The translations under genes and the position numbers were made by a program. The notes beneath the pieces were generated by a model. The model made no database searches. It was not told the DNA's origin and was given only the letters and a program-made list of their open reading frames with translations. Of a DNA stretch of 64,000 nt, positions 8,567 through 18,221 are shown in pieces; within the stretch, counting starts at the first letter, position 1; each line of letters begins with the position of its first letter. The stretch is from Vicingaceae bacterium (GTDB taxonomy: Bacteria > Bacteroidota > Bacteroidia > Flavobacteriales_E > Vicingaceae), in contig JAGYIE010000001.1 of NCBI GenBank assembly GCA_018402765.1, positions 806,001 to 870,000 of the forward strand. Reading direction: 5' to 3'.

Positions 8567-10708
8567 TCAATCTCTAACACAGCGTACAGAAAAACCAAAA
8601 GCAGAATACCTTGAATCTTCTAGTCCTTTAGGACGGGCATCGTCATCATAACCCATTAAAAAATAACCATTGTTCGCATTCCACCATACGCCAAAATAGT
8701 TAGCGAAATAAAAAGTAGTATTTGATGGAGGGTCAAATGGATTATATTGTCTTTCATCCCAATAGCGATAGGCTCTAAAACCGCCAGGAAGACTTGAAAA
8801 GCCTGAATTATTATTTCCGTTAAGATTTTGGTGCCAACCTTTTCTTGATTTCAATAATTTTGAATAACTTTTAATTTGATGTGTAAATTGAACAAAGTCA
8901 ATCAGAGTGTTCCACTCCTCTTTACTAGGAATATGCCAACCGTCAGGACAAATGCATCTCTTATCATTTACCGATTGTAAATTGTAAAGTTTGCCGAACG
9001 AGGTATCGTTTGAAGAGTCATTTTTATAATACGACCAAGCTCCTTTTTTAGTTCTAGACCAACTATCATCGCTCTTGATATTAGCCAATTTATCCCCATT
9101 ACGAAATCTACTTGTTCGAAGATTTTCAGCCATCCAAACTTGATCGCCTATTCTAACAACTTCATATTGATTTCCATCAATATCTTTTAATAAGTCTAAA
9201 TCATTTTTATCAGAATTGGAATTTTGGTCTTGAGTTTTCTGTATTGATTTCATTACAGGCCTCTGCAAAATATAATTTTCTATTATACTTCCGTCATTAC
9301 TTGTCACGGACAGACTCCCTTTTTGCTCATTAAAAAATAGAGAAACTGTACAGAAGGGCGAAATTGTTGGAAACTGAACATCGGAAACAATCAGAGATAG
9401 TCGATCTGTCTTACCAAGCAACTTCCCATTGACATTAAACAGTGGCTGATTGTTTTTTATAAAGGTTATTGTTGAAATTTCTTGGAAGTTAGCTTGTCCA
9501 ATAGTAATTTTATCAAAATGAGCTTTAGGATTTACAACATTCCATGAACCACTAACTAAATTATTTATTGATTTTATTTTTTCAATAAGCCGATTCATGT
9601 CAACTTCAATTATTGAGGGTGAACGTAAAACGCTGATATCCTTTATCTCCAATAAGTCATCAATCAACAAACCATTCAAAACACCTGATTTAAAACTTAA
9701 GTCAATCTGTGCTCCACTTGAAAAGAATTCGTCTTTTATCAAATACAGAGACATTTGATATTCATCAATTGATTTAAAACGAATCATACCTTTAAAGTCT
9801 CGATAAATTCCTTCTAAGAAAATTTTACCTGTAACCGACTTTTTGACATCATCAAACTGAGAAAAATTTATGTATGTTTTATTATCCCCAAGAGAGCCTG
9901 CCCAATATCCTATTACATTTTTACCGAAATTCTGTTTGATGTTTGTTGTTTGCACAGGTGTTTCTAATTCGGTTACGGTTTCTATAATGGGTTTCCTTAT
10001 TCTTATAAATTTTACACTTTTTGGTTCAAACCGTGGCAAAGTAACAATCAAATCGTCAGTTTCAGACGAACTAACCACTAACTTATAATTTTCAATTTTT
10101 TTATCCGTAGGCATCTTAATATATACATTGTAAGAGCTGCCTTCTTTTTCCAATTTACTTATTAAGTTGTTTGACTCTTTAATTTCGAGCTCCAAATCAC
10201 TTGGAAACAACCTTACAACCAATAAAGCATCTGATACATTTGGTCCAAATGGTGTAATGAATGTACCCCTTTTCCTTTCGTTATCTGTGATATCAGACCA
10301 CTCCAATTCAGATTTTACCGTTACAGTATAATATTTTATTTCACCCTCTTTTAAGGCAGGAAGTGAGTTAGCATCCATTTGCTGTCCAAAATTCAAATAG
10401 GTAGGAACATCGTTGAAGATAACTGAGAATGCTTGTGAACCTGAGGGTACTCGAACGAAATATAAACCATTTTTAAATTCCGGAGGCGTTAAATTATCGG
10501 CACTTGAGTCAAAATTCAACTGCTCTGACGATTTGAAAATTAACATAGCCCCCCCCGAAAGCTTCCTTTTGTGTGGGATAGCAGATAAAGAATCCTCTGT
10601 TAATGTTAGTGAATACTGAGCAAAAATTTCATTGGAAATTATAAAAATAAAAACAAAAAAACTGAGGAAACCGTAAATCGTTGTTTTGTAAATGTCTTTA
10701 TAAAACAT
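8567..10708 (-). CDS. Secreted protein with C-terminal FISUMP domain; last gene of the tubulin-like operon
   Basis: A 713-aa protein with an N-terminal signal sequence (hydrophobic residues 12-29, likely cleavage after FAQ), a long middle part without a recognised domain, and a complete FISUMP domain from about residue 505 (IGDQVWMAENLRTSRFRNGD, then GKLYNLQSVN, CPDGWHIPSKEEWNTL, SGFSSLPGGFR, and GFSVRCVRD at the end). The central part contains two similar beta-rich halves (NVIGYWAGSL..., LVSGSWNVVN...). Exported by Sec, it probably acts in the periplasm or at the surface. Its start overlaps the upstream lipoprotein gene by 11 nt, placing it at the end of the operon that begins near 18614. 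Confidence 0.8.
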   Translation of the reverse strand: MFYKDIYKTTIYGFLSFFVFIFIISNEIFAQYSLTLTEDSLSAIPHKRKLSGGAMLIFKSSEQLNFDSSADNLTPPEFKNGLYFVRVPSGSQAFSVIFNDVPTYLNFGQQMDANSLPALKEGEIKYYTVTVKSELEWSDITDNERKRGTFITPFGPNVSDALLVVRLFPSDLELEIKESNNLISKLEKEGSSYNVYIKMPTDKKIENYKLVVSSSETDDLIVTLPRFEPKSVKFIRIRKPIIETVTELETPVQTTNIKQNFGKNVIGYWAGSLGDNKTYINFSQFDDVKKSVTGKIFLEGIYRDFKGMIRFKSIDEYQMSLYLIKDEFFSSGAQIDLSFKSGVLNGLLIDDLLEIKDISVLRSPSIIEVDMNRLIEKIKSINNLVSGSWNVVNPKAHFDKITIGQANFQEISTITFIKNNQPLFNVNGKLLGKTDRLSLIVSDVQFPTISPFCTVSLFFNEQKGSLSVTSNDGSIIENYILQRPVMKSIQKTQDQNSNSDKNDLDLLKDIDGNQYEVVRIGDQVWMAENLRTSRFRNGDKLANIKSDDSWSRTKKGAWSYYKNDSSNDTSFGKLYNLQSVNDKRCICPDGWHIPSKEEWNTLIDFVQFTHQIKSYSKLLKSRKGWHQNLNGNNNSGFSSLPGGFRAYRYWDERQYNPFDPPSNTTFYFANYFGVWWNANNGYFLMGYDDDARPKGLEDSRYSAFGFSVRCVRD

Positions 10709-11423
10709 AAGAGTATGTTAAACCTTGTATATCAATTAACTTAAATCCATTATTACTTTCAGAATCTATCAAAAATTTCAATTCTGTAATACTTCTTTTA
10801 TCTTTTTTGCTTTGAAGCTTAATTTCTCCAGTTATCTCATCAAAAGTCTGAACAATATAATTTTCAATTCTTACATTTCCAGATATGTTATCCTGATAAA
10901 TTGCACTATATAAATCATTTTCAGCTTTAAAAATTTTATAAAACTGAGTACTTCCGTTTTCATATTGAAACACATAAAGACCTAAATACCGAATAGGAAC
11001 TTCAGCAGCTCTTTCGATCTGCTTTTCATTGTTCATGTTCGCTTCTGATGAAGAATATAATTCTAAAGATGTACTTTCCTTATTCGAGCTACTATTTTTT
11101 CCATTGTTATTAATCTTTCCTATTTCGTTTCTTAAAGAATCCCTGCGAACTGACCACCATTCATTGTAAGTATAATATTGATTGCCTCCGTTCAAAAAAT
11201 GCTCCCAGTCGTCCATCTTCCTTTTTTCCTTCCACTCTTTGACCGATGGGTGAGTCAGGTTTTTCAATAAATCCAAAGCTCCAGATTTATCTCCTTGTTC
11301 AATTTTTGTATATATATCTATTTCTAAAGATTGTAATTCAACATTCTTCACGGAAGGATCTTCCGATGTTGTACATGAACTATAAAAAATGAATAAATAA
11401 AAAATAATTATGTAGCGTTTCAT
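10698..11423 (-). CDS. Lipoprotein of unknown function
   Basis: A 241-aa protein with a lipoprotein signal (hydrophobic residues 4-14, lipobox YSSC with Cys at 17) followed by TTSEDPS, which resembles the acidic/serine tail that sends Bacteroidota lipoproteins to the surface. The middle carries a low-complexity Asn/Ser stretch (around residues 108-130); the C-terminal 100 residues look beta-rich (RYLGLYVFQYENGSTQFYKI and following). It sits 1 nt after the NTF2-like gene and overlaps the FISUMP gene by 11 nt. I do not recognise a family. Confidence 0.7.
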   Translation of the reverse strand: MKRYIIIFYLFIFYSSCTTSEDPSVKNVELQSLEIDIYTKIEQGDKSGALDLLKNLTHPSVKEWKEKRKMDDWEHFLNGGNQYYTYNEWWSVRRDSLRNEIGKINNNGKNSSSNKESTSLELYSSSEANMNNEKQIERAAEVPIRYLGLYVFQYENGSTQFYKIFKAENDLYSAIYQDNISGNVRIENYIVQTFDEITGEIKLQSKKDKRSITELKFLIDSESNNGFKLIDIQGLTYSYVL

Positions 11424-11424
11424 A

Positions 11425-12423
11425 TCACTTCTTAATATTAAATTGTTCTAATTGAAATTTTTCAGCTTGTGATAAATTCTTGCCACCAACTTTGTCGGGT
11501 TGCCAAGTTCTAACATGAATTAGAGGCTTATCATCATCACTGAAATCAATTATGAGCAGCAAATAACCAATGTCACTATATCTTGTCGTATTCCAGCCCT
11601 GCATCATATTTACACCATAAATAGTTGGATATTTCTTATGCTGTTTTATTTCAATTTCTTCAAATTTTACGTTGATGTATGCATTTGAAGAAAAAATTCT
11701 TCTCAGTTTATTTATATACTCTTTTTTTGTTTGCTTTTGATATGTTACCGTCTGTTGTGGAAGAAATTGCCCAGATGCATCAGGCCGAGAAACTCTTACA
11801 ACCTTACCAGAGATAATAAGCGCATCTTCACTGAAAACAGTACTTAAATAATCAGCATCTTTCCGGTTGTAAGCGGTTCTAAAATTTTCAATAAAATCTA
11901 GGATTATTTGTCTTCGTCTGAATTCTGTTACATCGTTGCCCACATTGACCAATTCGTTGTATCTTCCTGTCTCAATGGATAGATAAATATTATCTATTAA
12001 ACCATTAGCATCAAAAATCAACACCAATTCCTGTTGTTTATCTTCCAAGGCTGCTTCCTCCATGAGAACAGGAACATTTCTAATTTCAAATCCACCTTGA
12101 GGTTTCTTTAACAGCCTTTCATCAATATTGGCGGAAGAGCAACTAAACCGGCTCATCTCCCACATAGAAAGTAATGATACTTGGGCATCTGAACTTACAA
12201 TACCCAATGGAAATCTCGGCTTTGCTTTTTTAGCTGCGGCAGAATTGATGGCAGACAAGAAAGTAGCAGCATTATTTTCTATTTTTTTTATCAACAAAGC
12301 GTTTTCACCCATCTCTATGCCCTTACCACTTAGTGTAACACGAATAGCTTCTTGTGCAGAAATAGTGTATGGGATTGTGATAAATAAAATAAAAAGGATT
12401 ACTGATTTTATAATTGTTTTCAT
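11425..12423 (-). CDS. Secreted protein with NTF2-like (SnoaL-type) domain
   Basis: A 332-aa protein with a cleavable signal peptide (residues 1-23, ending ISAQ). The C-terminal half (about 170-320) contains the pattern of an NTF2-like fold: FIENFRTAYNRKDADYLSTV, then VFSEDALIISG, then an extended beta region with HVRTWQPD. NTF2-like pockets bind small ligands or mediate dimerisation; the ligand is unknown. Spacing to both neighbours is 1-2 nt, so it is translated with the rest of the tubulin-like operon. The fold assignment is by motif appearance. Confidence 0.65.
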   Translation of the reverse strand: MKTIIKSVILFILFITIPYTISAQEAIRVTLSGKGIEMGENALLIKKIENNAATFLSAINSAAAKKAKPRFPLGIVSSDAQVSLLSMWEMSRFSCSSANIDERLLKKPQGGFEIRNVPVLMEEAALEDKQQELVLIFDANGLIDNIYLSIETGRYNELVNVGNDVTEFRRRQIILDFIENFRTAYNRKDADYLSTVFSEDALIISGKVVRVSRPDASGQFLPQQTVTYQKQTKKEYINKLRRIFSSNAYINVKFEEIEIKQHKKYPTIYGVNMMQGWNTTRYSDIGYLLLIIDFSDDDKPLIHVRTWQPDKVGGKNLSQAEKFQLEQFNIKK

Positions 12424-12425
12424 AT

Positions 12426-13577
12426 TTATTTGGTATTTTCCCTTTCAGCAAATAAATTCTTGATGTTGTCTGAAGGTATATTTGTATAAAGTTTTGCTTT
12501 AAGTATCATTTTTTCGCTTTGAATAAACACAAGGGGATCTGCACTTACGTATAGAAGATTAATGAAATTTAACTGGCGGTTGAAAATAATCAACGTACCA
12601 TCCAGCAACTTTGCTGAATTATTTTCTATACCAAAGTAAAGTTCATAATCGTTACTAAAAAACGCCAAAAAATCAGATAGACTTACCTCATAAGTCTCTT
12701 TTTCATCAGCATAAATTTTATGCTCTATGAATAGCCGAATATCTTGATTACCGTGTCCTGCAATAAGAAATGCATTGGTAAATGATTCCAAAGGATATTC
12801 GACGTCAAAAACCGGTATGCATTCATTGCCTGAACACCTGAAATAGGTATTTGACGAAATGGTCTTGAAGTAAGAATTGCCTATTTTTACTTTAATGTCA
12901 TCCCGATAAGGCTTTAATAAGGCACCATCGACAGTGAAGTGAAGATTGTGGTTAGTATTGTAAGCTTTTAGTGATTGAATCAGTTGTAGTGCGTATTCTT
13001 TTTTATCCATGCCGCTTACCACGTTATAATTGGCAGCAAATAGCAATGTTGAGGTACCCTTTGGTGAGCTTATGGTGGCCTGGTAATACAGACTATCCTG
13101 CATAATATGAAGCTCTTTTCCATCAGACAATAAAGAAGGCAGTATGGCTGATAGCTTTTCTGCACCCGGGGTATTAAATTGCTTGCCATTGATGAGCAGC
13201 GCTATTTTATCTTCCCTATTTTTTCGATCAATTACTGCCACATCGTTCCAAACAAAGTATTCAAGGTAGCAGCGCTCTATAAACGATAATACCGTGTGGG
13301 GATAAATTAAGTTGGCGTCAAAAGAAAATAAATCCAAGCCCAAATGACTCAGCTGACCTTGGCTATTAAACGATGCTTTAATCGGCATGGAATTCCCGTT
13401 GATTTGGCAGATACACTTATTTTCTATGCTGCGCGAAAGGGTGTTCTTACACTCTAAGGGCAATAAGGCAAATAGCTCATTTAAGCGATTGGAGGTAAAA
13501 GCATCTTGTGCTGACAATTTTGGACAAACTGTGGCACAAGAAAATAGAATTAAGAATAAGGCAAATTGCTTTCTCAT
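12426..13577 (-). CDS. Secreted protein of unknown function in the tubulin-like operon
   Basis: A 383-aa protein with an N-terminal signal peptide (MRKQFALFLILFSCATVCP, cleavage probably after LSAQ). An internal cysteine-containing segment (NKCICQINGN; later FRCSGNECIPVF) could form disulfides. No known domain is recognised; alternating hydrophobic residues suggest mostly beta structure. Its start overlaps the zinc-ribbon membrane gene by 4 nt, and the NTF2-like gene follows 2 nt after it. Given three further exported proteins downstream, it is probably part of the extracytoplasmic side of the same system. Confidence 0.65.
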   Translation of the reverse strand: MRKQFALFLILFSCATVCPKLSAQDAFTSNRLNELFALLPLECKNTLSRSIENKCICQINGNSMPIKASFNSQGQLSHLGLDLFSFDANLIYPHTVLSFIERCYLEYFVWNDVAVIDRKNREDKIALLINGKQFNTPGAEKLSAILPSLLSDGKELHIMQDSLYYQATISSPKGTSTLLFAANYNVVSGMDKKEYALQLIQSLKAYNTNHNLHFTVDGALLKPYRDDIKVKIGNSYFKTISSNTYFRCSGNECIPVFDVEYPLESFTNAFLIAGHGNQDIRLFIEHKIYADEKETYEVSLSDFLAFFSNDYELYFGIENNSAKLLDGTLIIFNRQLNFINLLYVSADPLVFIQSEKMILKAKLYTNIPSDNIKNLFAERENTK

Positions 13578-14254
13578 CTACCAATCATGATTACTTCTTT
13601 CACATTATTGCCTGCATCAAACAATTTACCCTGCACAGGTTTTCCTTCATAAAACTCACCCGTTAGGTAATCACCGGCTTCAGCCATGCGCTTTTTCAAA
13701 TCCTTTGGGGATATTTGGGTACTTTGTTTGTAGTACATCGTTCCCATTCCATGGGGCTTACCGTTAAGCACTTCTCCTTTGTAAGTATTACCATTTATAG
13801 TAAGCGTTTGTGTGCCTTTAGGGGCCGAACCATTGGAAGTTGCGGGTTGTGTTTTAACAGGCGCTGCTTGTTCGACTTTTACTGGTTCAGGGGTTGGTTC
13901 TGGTTCCTCCTCAACAACAACGGGATCAGGATCAACCTCGGGCTGTGTCTGTACTACTTCTGTGGGCTCTACTACCTCTTCTACCGCTGAACTTGGACGC
14001 ATGATGAAAAAGACTACGGCACCGATTACTAGTAATCCAGCAGCGATGGCTGCGATGAGTTTTATATTCAATGGCTTTTTAACATCGATTGTTTCCCAAG
14101 ATAATTCTGCTCCACAAGTATCACAATTTGATGGCACTCCTTCAGTTGCGAATTCATAGGCTGGAAAATCAAGGAAGTTTTGCTTAGTTAAACACCTTGG
14201 ACAACTTGAACCGTTATAGTTGTCATTTTTACAAACGAGCAATTTTTTCTTCAT
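13574..14254 (-). CDS. Zinc-ribbon, single-pass membrane protein with MORN-like tail
   Basis: A 226-aa protein with three visible parts. Residues 18-47 form a four-cysteine zinc ribbon (CPRC at 18-21, CDTC at 44-47). Residues 62-85 are one transmembrane helix. Residues 90-150 are a Pro/Glu/Val-rich linker of the sort that spans the periplasm. The tail holds one MORN-like repeat (YKGEVLNGKPHGMGTMYY). The predicted topology puts the zinc ribbon in the cytoplasm and the tail outside. It starts 4 nt after the tubulin-like gene and is a natural candidate to link a cytoplasmic filament to the exported proteins encoded downstream. That link is inference. Confidence 0.72.
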   Translation of the reverse strand: MKKKLLVCKNDNYNGSSCPRCLTKQNFLDFPAYEFATEGVPSNCDTCGAELSWETIDVKKPLNIKLIAAIAAGLLVIGAVVFFIMRPSSAVEEVVEPTEVVQTQPEVDPDPVVVEEEPEPTPEPVKVEQAAPVKTQPATSNGSAPKGTQTLTINGNTYKGEVLNGKPHGMGTMYYKQSTQISPKDLKKRMAEAGDYLTGEFYEGKPVQGKLFDAGNNVKEVIMIGR

Positions 14255-14258
14255 TTTT

Positions 14259-17200
14259 TTAGTTTTTTAATATTTCAATTGCCTTTAAACCTGCGTCCTT
14301 AAATCTTTTTACTGTTAGATTTAAAGGATTATTGTTAAAAGACACCTGTATTTTATTTAATTCACTTTTAATAGCTTCTATTGCAGAATCGTGAGTACTT
14401 ATGTGTTTGTATTTTTCCTTTAGAACATTAGATGTTTCGCGCATTAGTAATTTGGCATCTTCTTCACTAATAGTATCTAACGATTCATTTAAGTTATGAC
14501 CTAAAATTATAGGTTCTTGCCCTATAGCCGTTTCCTTCATTAAACACAAAACATTTTTTCCTGTTTCAGGATGTTCGGCATCTAACAGTACACCAGTTGC
14601 CTTAGCTAAAAGCATATAAGGCATTAATTCGTTTTGCATATTTTCTGCACGCTTCTTTATTTCCTTTTCAGAGGGCTTAAATAAGCCATAAATAATAGAT
14701 TTATGTTTATTCTCTTCTTTTAGTGAATCCATATAAGTTGAACCTTCTTTAACTTTAGTTGGAAAAAAGTTTACATCTTCTGTATGCAAAGTAAAATAAG
14801 CTTTTTCCTCGCCTTGGTTAGCGATAAGAGCATCATACTTTTCCTTAAAAACTTTTACATTCTCAAACTCTCTAATTTGAGCACCTCTCTTAAGGTTTAT
14901 TAATAAAATTTCATTAGGACTACCCCCGCTTGCAACCTCAACATTTGAGGCTTCTTCACTGAACAAATTTTTGATTTGTTTTACAAAATCCTCATCATCT
15001 TTTAAATCAGGTAGAACAACTAACAATGCCCTCTCGTCCTTTCTTGTTCCATCAATTTGAGCACTATCAAAAATCGATGAAAGCGCAGCTTGTTTAATTA
15101 ACTCCTTTATTTTATCTCTAAGTTTATCTAATTGACCTGAGTATTCATCTCTCAATTTTTCAAGTATGTTTTCATTAGAAATTTTTTCATCGGAAATTTT
15201 TTCTAATAATTTCTCATCACTAAAAAACTCATTTGCAAGCTGCATAGAATGATGAACAAGCTGTGTTTGTATCTCATCAATATTTACTTTTTTGAGTTTT
15301 TCGAAATAATTTCCTGCATCTTTTGCAATTAAATATAATTGCTTACGCAATGAGGAAATTCTTTCGTCCACAATCTCATTGTTTTTTTTCAATGCTTCGC
15401 CAAAAGCGTTTATCGCTTTTGGATCGTAATATTTAATGAGTACTGAAGCTCCTTCTTGTTTTTCATCAAGTACACAACGGCTCAAACATTCCGTTTGGAA
15501 GGTTTCTTTAATTTGATTAAAATAAGCATTCACCGAGTTGATGTTACTTATTAAATTATTGAATATAGGAATCATTGCATCAATTAATTCCTTCCCATAT
15601 TCCATTCCTTTATTTTTTGTTTTCAGTATTAAAATCTGTGCAACATTATTTTGAGTGTCTTTAATCTTGCCCTCACCATCATTGAAAATATTACTTAAAA
15701 AGCCTGGACGCCAATCACTTTTTATATGTTGAATAGCTTGCTCTAGTGTTTTTAAAGTTTGATTGTTCTTCGAAATATCAGCATCAAATTTCTCTTTTTC
15801 ATCTTTCAAGTATTGTAAAACTGCTTTGGTAATTCCCAATACATCTTCAATTGAGTATTTTCCACCATACCAATCTTCAAAAAGTTTTTCTTCAAGATTA
15901 TTTACTATTTTAGCAGCTAAGTTATTTTTATCTTTTGTTTTCGTGTCATAAAACGACAAAACACCACCATCTTGCCCAACAGCTCTAAAGCCATTTTGAA
16001 AATAGCGATTACCCCAAATTAAAATAGCATCCAACCATTGCTCTTTTACCACAGGTCTTCCATCATAGTTATCGCCCTGTTTAACCTTGTTTGTGATGGA
16101 GCTCATAACTTCAATAAAAGTATTATCAATACCCTTATCCTTTATCTCGTTTTTATACTGTCCTAAAATATCAAAAGAAAGTATCAAATGATCCCGCGTG
16201 ACATTAAACTTAGTTAAAAACTCATTGTTTGCAACAATTGAATTATAGCTTTGATTTCTACTTATATCGCGATAACCTTCTGCTCGGTTAAAATTATTAT
16301 ACAAAAACTGAAGGACTGCTTGATAACCAAATAAATAAGCAAAGTATTCTTTTATTTCCTGCTGAGGTATTGCAAATCTTTTATACCCAAAAGCATAAAA
16401 CTTATTAGCGAAAGCAAAACCACTTCTATCCACTTCATCAGGGTTACTCATTTTCTCAGCAGCCAAAACAACTTGTTCTATGTTATTATTAGTTACAACT
16501 GTCGTTTGAAAAATGAATTCAGATAGATTAATGAAAAGTGACCCTAATGGTTTTCCCTTAGTTACTAATGGAAAATTCGCTTCATTTTCATCAGCAACTA
16601 AATAACATACATTAAATGGTCTATCTTTCATTTCAATTTTCTCATCCTCCGTCAATAGATTATTTGAAACATCGTAAGGAGCAAAATCACCTACAGCAAG
16701 CGCATTTAATTCCAATAAAGCAGCATAACCATTAGCATGATAATAAGAGGTATAATTAAAAGAAGGTGTTCGTTCTGGTAAAACGCAATACAAATTGATC
16801 AAAGCATTTGGATAGAGTTTCCTAATAATGCAGGTTACATCAACAATAGAACCGCTTCCTGTGCCGCCAGCCAATCCAGCTACTATATGAAATTTAGTTC
16901 TTTTTGAGTCTTTTTCTAAATTTGATTTAACAGAGTTAAGCGTTTTGACAAAATCTTGAGAACGAATCGCAATAAAAGATCTACCTAACTTTCTTCTTTG
17001 ATTAGCTTCCTGACCTGCTTTTGCCGAATCTCCTAATAAATCAGACCATTGTTTTTTGTTACCAATCCAATATTTCAAATTAGGGTAATCATTAGCATTT
17101 TCAATGTAAGGAGACATGTCTCTAGAAACGATAGGAAACGTGTTTGCTTTTCCAAGACCTACGCTTGTGCCCATAATATCCCATTCTGGTCCATTCATAT

Positions 17201-17357
17201 TCAAAGCTTCCGTATCTGAATCAACGAAAATGCAATCCACTCCAAATTTAGTTGGATCTGTTTCTCCATTTTTATTCTCAAATAATAGCCTTTTAAAGCC
17301 AGCTATTGTTTTCCCCCCGGTTCCCCCGAGTCCTATGATGATGTGGTTGTCTGCCAT
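14259..17357 (-). CDS. Tubulin/FtsZ-like GTPase (Tubulin_2, PF13809 type), 1032 aa
   Basis: The N-terminal third has the nucleotide-binding features of the FtsZ/tubulin fold: IGLGGTGGKT (residues 8-17), the loop IFVDSDTEALN (43-53) in the place of FtsZ's NTDAQAL, a GQEANQRRKLGR segment (115-126), and the glycine box AGLAGGTGSGS (160-170). The clear T7-loop acid needed for GTP hydrolysis in FtsZ could not be located by eye. About 600 further residues, largely helical and charged, follow; there is no signal or membrane helix. Bacterial proteins of this type (described as FtsZ-like family 1) were proposed to act in membrane remodelling rather than division. It lies in an operon with DUF2971 and zinc-ribbon membrane genes. 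Confidence 0.85.
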   Translation of the reverse strand: MADNHIIIGLGGTGGKTIAGFKRLLFENKNGETDPTKFGVDCIFVDSDTEALNMNGPEWDIMGTSVGLGKANTFPIVSRDMSPYIENANDYPNLKYWIGNKKQWSDLLGDSAKAGQEANQRRKLGRSFIAIRSQDFVKTLNSVKSNLEKDSKRTKFHIVAGLAGGTGSGSIVDVTCIIRKLYPNALINLYCVLPERTPSFNYTSYYHANGYAALLELNALAVGDFAPYDVSNNLLTEDEKIEMKDRPFNVCYLVADENEANFPLVTKGKPLGSLFINLSEFIFQTTVVTNNNIEQVVLAAEKMSNPDEVDRSGFAFANKFYAFGYKRFAIPQQEIKEYFAYLFGYQAVLQFLYNNFNRAEGYRDISRNQSYNSIVANNEFLTKFNVTRDHLILSFDILGQYKNEIKDKGIDNTFIEVMSSITNKVKQGDNYDGRPVVKEQWLDAILIWGNRYFQNGFRAVGQDGGVLSFYDTKTKDKNNLAAKIVNNLEEKLFEDWYGGKYSIEDVLGITKAVLQYLKDEKEKFDADISKNNQTLKTLEQAIQHIKSDWRPGFLSNIFNDGEGKIKDTQNNVAQILILKTKNKGMEYGKELIDAMIPIFNNLISNINSVNAYFNQIKETFQTECLSRCVLDEKQEGASVLIKYYDPKAINAFGEALKKNNEIVDERISSLRKQLYLIAKDAGNYFEKLKKVNIDEIQTQLVHHSMQLANEFFSDEKLLEKISDEKISNENILEKLRDEYSGQLDKLRDKIKELIKQAALSSIFDSAQIDGTRKDERALLVVLPDLKDDEDFVKQIKNLFSEEASNVEVASGGSPNEILLINLKRGAQIREFENVKVFKEKYDALIANQGEEKAYFTLHTEDVNFFPTKVKEGSTYMDSLKEENKHKSIIYGLFKPSEKEIKKRAENMQNELMPYMLLAKATGVLLDAEHPETGKNVLCLMKETAIGQEPIILGHNLNESLDTISEEDAKLLMRETSNVLKEKYKHISTHDSAIEAIKSELNKIQVSFNNNPLNLTVKRFKDAGLKAIEILKN

Positions 17358-17381
17358 TTTATTTATTGTTTATTTATTGTT

Positions 17382-18215
17382 TTAGTTATTTTTACTAGCA
17401 TCTACAAAATTCAAACTGAAACTGCGACTATTCATTACAGCCAGCTTGATATTGCAATGCGGGTAAAATGTTTGGATTAATTTAGTGATGGTGTTTTTAT
17501 CATTCTCTGTGATTTTACAACCGAGAATCATGTCTTTCAATACTTTGGGTTTAAATGAATAATTGCCTTTTCGGTTCTTGAACACCCTTACTTCACCTTC
17601 GTAGCGGCACTCATCAGATTTGGTGAAGAACATTTCATTAACAAACTCATTTTTATCATCCAAGCAATCGTACTCAGAATATTCTTGGGTGTACCTTATC
17701 GCTTTAGCCGTTGAGAAAAATGTAGTATCCTCAAGCACATCAAACTTTAAGCCCCCTTTGTGGGCATCGGCATAGTGCGCCCACATCAGCAGATTGTCGC
17801 AGTTGGTAAGAAAGCAGGCAAGACTTTTCCTCCTCACTATTTTTTTTGCCGCTTGATTAACAAGGAATTCAAAATCTGCATCCGAGATTTGTTTAGTATT
17901 GATATTTCCCAATTCTCGGGCACTAAAGATTCTCAGGAGATGATTATCAAAATAAGATTGCTTGCGCGTCAGGCTTGATTTCTTTAAGCTCATATTGATA
18001 TCGCAATCAAAAGGGTCGTAAAAATCCTGTGGATTAGAAAACCAAACGAGACTGTTGATTAAACTATCATAAAGAAAACTATTTACCGATTTCATTCTAT
18101 AAACAATTTGGGGCAGTTTTTTGTCATTAACCATTTGTGAAAACAGTCTTTTGAATCTAGGCGCTATGGTATTATATGCTTTATTGGTTGACTCAAAATT
18201 CAATATATCTTTCAA
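17382..18215 (-). CDS. DUF2971 domain protein
   Basis: A 277-aa soluble protein with the DUF2971 pattern: VYRMKSVNSFLYDSLI, then LVWFSNPQDFYDPFDCDI, then SLACFLTNCDNLLMWAHYAD followed by HKGGLKFDV, and a late ECRYEGEVRVFK. DUF2971 proteins are widespread, often in accessory or defence-associated regions; no biochemical role is known to me. It is 24 nt upstream of the tubulin-like gene and 6 nt downstream of the first lipoprotein gene, hence in the same operon. Confidence 0.82.
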   Translation of the reverse strand: MKDILNFESTNKAYNTIAPRFKRLFSQMVNDKKLPQIVYRMKSVNSFLYDSLINSLVWFSNPQDFYDPFDCDINMSLKKSSLTRKQSYFDNHLLRIFSARELGNINTKQISDADFEFLVNQAAKKIVRRKSLACFLTNCDNLLMWAHYADAHKGGLKFDVLEDTTFFSTAKAIRYTQEYSEYDCLDDKNEFVNEMFFTKSDECRYEGEVRVFKNRKGNYSFKPKVLKDMILGCKITENDKNTITKLIQTFYPHCNIKLAVMNSRSFSLNFVDASKNN

Positions 18216-18221
18216 TCCAAA

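Noticed and set aside
5251-10708. Diversity-generating retroelement target (FISUMP and DUF1566 have a lectin-like look)
   Set aside because: No reverse transcriptase and no template/variable repeat pair was seen anywhere in the window.
13812-14159. 115-residue plus-strand frame rich in Gly, Ser and Thr
   Set aside because: It is the antisense of the Pro/Glu-rich linker of the zinc-ribbon membrane gene; low complexity explains the open frame.
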